This document shows positions 61,362 to 64,000 of a DNA stretch of 64,000 nucleotides, piece after piece. Position 1 is the stretch's first letter, and each line of letters starts with the position of its first letter. The translations under genes and the position numbers were made by a program. Under the pieces are notes generated by a model. The model saw nothing but the letters and a program-made list of their open reading frames with translations, was not told the origin of the DNA and did no database searches. Origin of the DNA: Pseudomonas maioricensis (GTDB lineage: Bacteria; Pseudomonadota; Gammaproteobacteria; Pseudomonadales; Pseudomonadaceae); the NCBI RefSeq assembly GCF_022790535.1, contig NZ_LOHG01000010.1, forward strand, positions 1-64,000, given 5' to 3'.

Positions 61362-61988
61362 TTGGATATACAGCTCGCGTCAATTACCCCTTACGGCGGC
61401 ATCACCGTGATGTTGCCTGCTGCACTGGTTATCACCGGCTGGCTATGGATGACCCGTTCGCGACGCTCGGCACTTCTGTGGATCGCCACAGTGTTCGCGG
61501 TCTACTCGATCGTGGCGGTCAGCAAAATCCTTTTCAAAGGCTGGGGCGTGGCACTGGAAAGTCTGGGCATTTATGTCTTGAGTGGCCATGCGATGAATAC
61601 GTGCCTGGTACTCACGGTAGGATTGAGTCTGCTCGCCCGTCAGGTTCATCCGCTACTGAACTGGCCCGCAGCAGCAATTGGCTTGGCGGTGGGCTGGATG
61701 TTCAGCATCTATTGCGTTGCGCCATTCATCCATCCGTTGCCCGAAGCTGTTGCTGGTGCACTGTTGGGCTCGCTGGCAGCCTGCCTTTTTTTACTGGGTC
61801 TGGAGAATATCCAGCCAGGCAGAATTCCTTCTGCAGCCTTGCTGGTGGGGTTGCTGCTTATTGCCTTCAATGCCACTACGCCCAAGTACACCGCAGAATC
61901 GATTCTGGACCGTATATCAATGCGTATCTCCGGTGCTGAACAGGTTTTCAGGGCACCAGAGTGGCGGGTTCCCGAGCAACCGCTTTGA
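61362..61988 (+). CDS. PAP2-like integral membrane phosphatase homologue
   Basis: This 208-residue protein with about six membrane helices aligns loosely with the PAP2 pattern: VAVSKILFKGWG (motif 1 lysine region), YVLSGHAMNTCLVLTVG in place of motif 2 PSGH, and IHPLPEAVAGALLGSLAA in place of motif 3 SRxxxxxHxxxD. The first proline of PSGH is leucine, and the motif 3 arginine and aspartate are not obvious. It may be an inactive or divergent member. It starts with TTG at 61362 (GGAG six bases upstream), 34 bases after the acyltransferase, probably the same operon. Confidence 0.72.
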   Translation: MDIQLASITPYGGITVMLPAALVITGWLWMTRSRRSALLWIATVFAVYSIVAVSKILFKGWGVALESLGIYVLSGHAMNTCLVLTVGLSLLARQVHPLLNWPAAAIGLAVGWMFSIYCVAPFIHPLPEAVAGALLGSLAACLFLLGLENIQPGRIPSAALLVGLLLIAFNATTPKYTAESILDRISMRISGAEQVFRAPEWRVPEQPL

Positions 61989-62083
61989 ATCCAGCTTGCT
62001 GCTTTCGCAACCGAGCCTTGCTCGACGACCCTCTGCAGCAGGCCTAAAATAGCGGCTAATTTCCTGTATTGAGGGTTGCCTGC

Positions 62084-62320
62084 ATGCCTCCTGAATGCCA
62101 GTTGTTCGGCACCTTGGGGTGCCATCTTTGTGAAGTCGCCGAGGCTGAGTTGATGCCGCTGGTGGAGCATGGGTTGTTGGTCGAACTGGTAGACATCGGT
62201 GACAGCGAGCGCCTGGTCGATACCTACGGGTTGCGTATCCCTGTCCTGCGTCGTGTTGATACCGGCGCGGAGCTGGACTGGCCGTTCAGTGTGGAGCGGG
62301 TTGTCAGCTTTTTATCGTAG
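62084..62320 (+). CDS. Glutaredoxin-like protein (DUF836)
   Basis: This 78-residue thioredoxin-fold protein reads ECQLFGTLGCHLCEVAEAELMPLV, with C-x-x-C (CHLC) at about residues 12-15, and LRIPVLRRVDTGAELDWPF with the cis-proline. It matches the DUF836 glutaredoxin-like family. The ATG at 62084 follows GAGGG by eight bases; TTG at 62069 is in frame. Confidence 0.87.
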   Translation: MPPECQLFGTLGCHLCEVAEAELMPLVEHGLLVELVDIGDSERLVDTYGLRIPVLRRVDTGAELDWPFSVERVVSFLS

Positions 62321-62522
62321 GTGTCGAGACCAAACCGCGGCAACGGATATGCGCTTCCTTTGAGCGCTGATTGCCTGCGATATGCACACCGCAGACTGCT
62401 GGCAAACATCCGTACACGATATTGAGTGGAACTTTGCGCCGTTGAGTGTGTAAAAGACTAGGTAAACCTTCATCCGGGCAGGCCTTTTTGACTGCCTTGC
62501 ATTTTTCTCAGCAAATGGACGA

Positions 62523-63047
62523 ATGATGAAACCTTATCTCTGGCTTGGCCTTATTGGCGCATTTTCTCTGAATACCGCACTCGCCGATTCGTTATCGGTT
62601 CCGATGAATCTGGTCAGTGCTACGGACGCAGCGAAGCCGATTGGCGAAGTCATCATCACGGAAACTGAATACGGTCTGCTTTTCACGCCTAGCCTGACTT
62701 CCTTACCTGCGGGTGTTCATGGCTTTCATATCCACGAAAATGCCAGCTGTGAAACGGCGACCAAAGACGGTGTGAAAATTGCCGCTCAGGCGGCCGGTGG
62801 GCATTGGGACCCGAAAAAAACCGGCAAGCATCTGGGGCCTTACGCCAACGGTCACCTGGGTGACCTGCCAGCGATCTATGTCACTGAAGATGGTATGGCC
62901 AATTACCCGGTTCTGGCACCTCGCTTGAAAAAACTCAAGGACGTCAAAGGCCATGCACTGATGATCCATGCGGGCGCAGACAACCATTCTGATATGCCCA
63001 AACCTCTAGGGGGGGGTGGTGATCGGGTTGCGTGCGGCGTGATCTGA
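62523..63047 (+). CDS. sodC: Periplasmic Cu/Zn superoxide dismutase
   Basis: This 174-residue enzyme removes superoxide in the periplasm. The signal peptide is [21 protein letters not shown]. Metal ligands: [12 protein letters not shown] (copper histidines and disulfide cysteine), [25 protein letters not shown] (zinc histidines and aspartate) and [16 protein letters not shown] (last copper histidine), with the second cysteine in RVACGVI. The arginine next to it is the active-site guide. Two ATGs in a row (62523 and 62526) are possible starts. Confidence 0.96.
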   Translation: MMKPYLWLGLIGAFSLNTALADSLSVPMNLVSATDAAKPIGEVIITETEYGLLFTPSLTSLPAGVHGFHIHENASCETATKDGVKIAAQAAGGHWDPKKTGKHLGPYANGHLGDLPAIYVTEDGMANYPVLAPRLKKLKDVKGHALMIHAGADNHSDMPKPLGGGGDRVACGVI

Positions 63048-63072
63048 TACGCTCCGCCGATTCGCGATGAAC

Positions 63073-63128
63073 AGGCTCTTGGGTGATAATGCCTGCGGCT
63101 CATCAAGAGCAGTCCCAAGAGCCTTTCT
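63073..63128 (+). terminator. Candidate terminator or structure between sodC and rluA-family gene
   Basis: AGGCTCTTGGG and CCCAAGAGCCT form a perfect 11-bp stem around a 30-base loop that contains a small inner stem (GCTC/GAGC), followed by TTCTCC. The loop is long for a plain terminator. Confidence 0.6.
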
Positions 63129-63141
63129 CCGTGAGCCCCGT

Positions 63142-64000
63142 ATGTCCGAGTCTGTTTTTTCCGCCGCCAAAAGCCAAGCGAGCACGCTGTATTTGCCACC
63201 CGGCACGTGGGTGACTGTACTTGATTGTCTGTGCGCGCATTTCAGCGCCATCAGCCGCGAGCAGTGGCTTGATCGTATCGCAAGGGGACGTGTGCTGGAT
63301 GCAAATGGCAAACCTGTAGCCGCAGATCTGGCTTACAGGGAAGGCCTGCGCATTCATTACTTCCGTGAAGTGCCCAATGAGACGCCGATTCCGGTTCTGG
63401 AATCCATTCTCTATGCAGACGAGCACCTGGTGGTTGCCGATAAGCCTCATTTCCTGCCGGTGACGCCCGCTGGTGAGTACGTCGAACAGACATTGCTGCG
63501 CCGTTTGATCCGTCGACTGGACAATCCTGATCTGGTGCCCTTGCATCGGATTGACAGACACACCGCAGGGCTGGTGTTGTTTTCTGCCAACAAGCAGACC
63601 CGTTCTGCTTATCAGTCACTGTTCCCGACCCGTCAGATCGACAAGCGCTATGAAGCCATTGCGCCTGCATTGCCGGGTATCGAATTCCCCCGCGTGCACA
63701 AAAGCCGGTTGATCGATGGCGAGCCTTTCTTTCGCATGCAGGAAGGGCACGGCGCCAGTAATACCGAGACCGCCATGGAGGTTTGCGAACGCAACGGCGA
63801 TCTCTGGCGGTACGGGTTGTACCCGGTGACGGGCAAAAAACACCAGTTGCGGGTGCACATGGCCGCTCTGGGAGCCGGTATCTGCAATGACCCTTTTTAC
63901 CCGGATGTAATCAAGGACGCAGTGGACGATTACGCCAGACCCTTGAAATTGCTCGCTCAAAGCTTGCGCTTTTGTGATCCGGTCACAGGGCAGCCGCGGC
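63142..64000 (+). CDS. RluA-family pseudouridine synthase, 3' end outside window
   Basis: The frame reads without stop from ATG 63142 to the window end, at least 286 residues. Residues 25-75 are a small S4-like region (TVLDCLCAHFSAISREQWLDRIARGRVL), then the catalytic domain with ILYADEHLVVADKPHFLPVTP and the signature DLVPLHRIDRHTAGLVLFSANKQTR, whose aspartate in RIDRHTAG is catalytic. TGKKHQLRVHMAALG is the usual later motif. It modifies an rRNA or tRNA uridine; the exact site cannot be told. Confidence 0.9.
   Translation, partial: MSESVFSAAKSQASTLYLPPGTWVTVLDCLCAHFSAISREQWLDRIARGRVLDANGKPVAADLAYREGLRIHYFREVPNETPIPVLESILYADEHLVVADKPHFLPVTPAGEYVEQTLLRRLIRRLDNPDLVPLHRIDRHTAGLVLFSANKQTRSAYQSLFPTRQIDKRYEAIAPALPGIEFPRVHKSRLIDGEPFFRMQEGHGASNTETAMEVCERNGDLWRYGLYPVTGKKHQLRVHMAALGAGICNDPFYPDVIKDAVDDYARPLKLLAQSLRFCDPVTGQPR

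Overview
The window is chromosomal DNA from a Pseudomonas of the P. fluorescens / P. syringae type. The evidence is the set of genes (oprI, oprF-sigX-cmpX-crfX-cmaX, ppsA/ppsR, thrH, an assimilatory nitrate cluster with nasST, rmf, a BvgAS-like kinase/regulator pair beside dgt), their order, which matches my recollection of two P. aeruginosa neighbourhoods, and the many TGTAGGAGC... / TGTGGGAGC... REP palindromes typical of this lineage. No phage, plasmid, IS, CRISPR, rRNA or tRNA was seen. This is mostly core genome.

Layout. 1-2.6 kb: a dispersed repeat, a heptamer tandem repeat, oprI, a small GNAT protein and a DAHP synthase. 2.8-9.0 kb: thioredoxin-like protein, ketopantoate-reductase family, Usp, cysB, cysH, thrH, pabB. 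9.1-12.2 kb: a three-gene unit (ATP-grasp glutamate-ligase-like, inactive transglutaminase with seven membrane helices, secreted retropepsin-like protease) of poorly understood role. 12.5-21.2 kb: the methylcitrate cluster gntR-prpB-prpC-acnD-prpF-prpD, with a REP in every junction after prpB. 21.4-30.5 kb: ppsR/ppsA divergent pair, hydrolase, rraA, cmaX-crfX-cmpX-sigX-oprF envelope block. 30.6-41.1 kb: nitrate assimilation, all on the minus strand: nasS-nasT, the MFS transporter, a PP2C/Ser-Thr kinase fusion, a NirB-like FAD oxidoreductase, nitrate reductase and cobA. 41.6-50.7 kb: pyrD, rmf, rlmL, a CHASE-PAS-GGDEF cyclase, dacB, yggL. 50.8-58.6 kb: a BvgAS-like hybrid kinase and regulator, a lone receiver protein, dgt and an EAL phosphodiesterase. 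58.7-64 kb: a DUF883/YqjE stress operon with a candidate AlgU promoter, an acyltransferase, a PAP2-like protein, a glutaredoxin-like protein, sodC and a truncated RluA-family gene running off the end.

The most interesting reading is in the nitrate region. Three separate leaders (upstream of the transporter, of the FAD oxidoreductase and of nasS itself) each show the same architecture: a GG-N10-GC sigma-54 promoter, two hairpins with six-base loops having A at position 1 and G at position 4, then an intrinsic terminator. This is the signature of ANTAR-protein antitermination, and NasT, the ANTAR protein, is encoded in the same locus. The locus therefore appears to control itself at three checkpoints, including autoregulation of the sensor. 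The same locus has no siroheme nitrite reductase. Other items worth checking are the BvgA-like heptad pair in front of the bvgA-like gene, a matched pair of TGTCGACA sites around the prp regulator start, a chimeric REP, and the ATP-grasp / transglutaminase / retropepsin trio.
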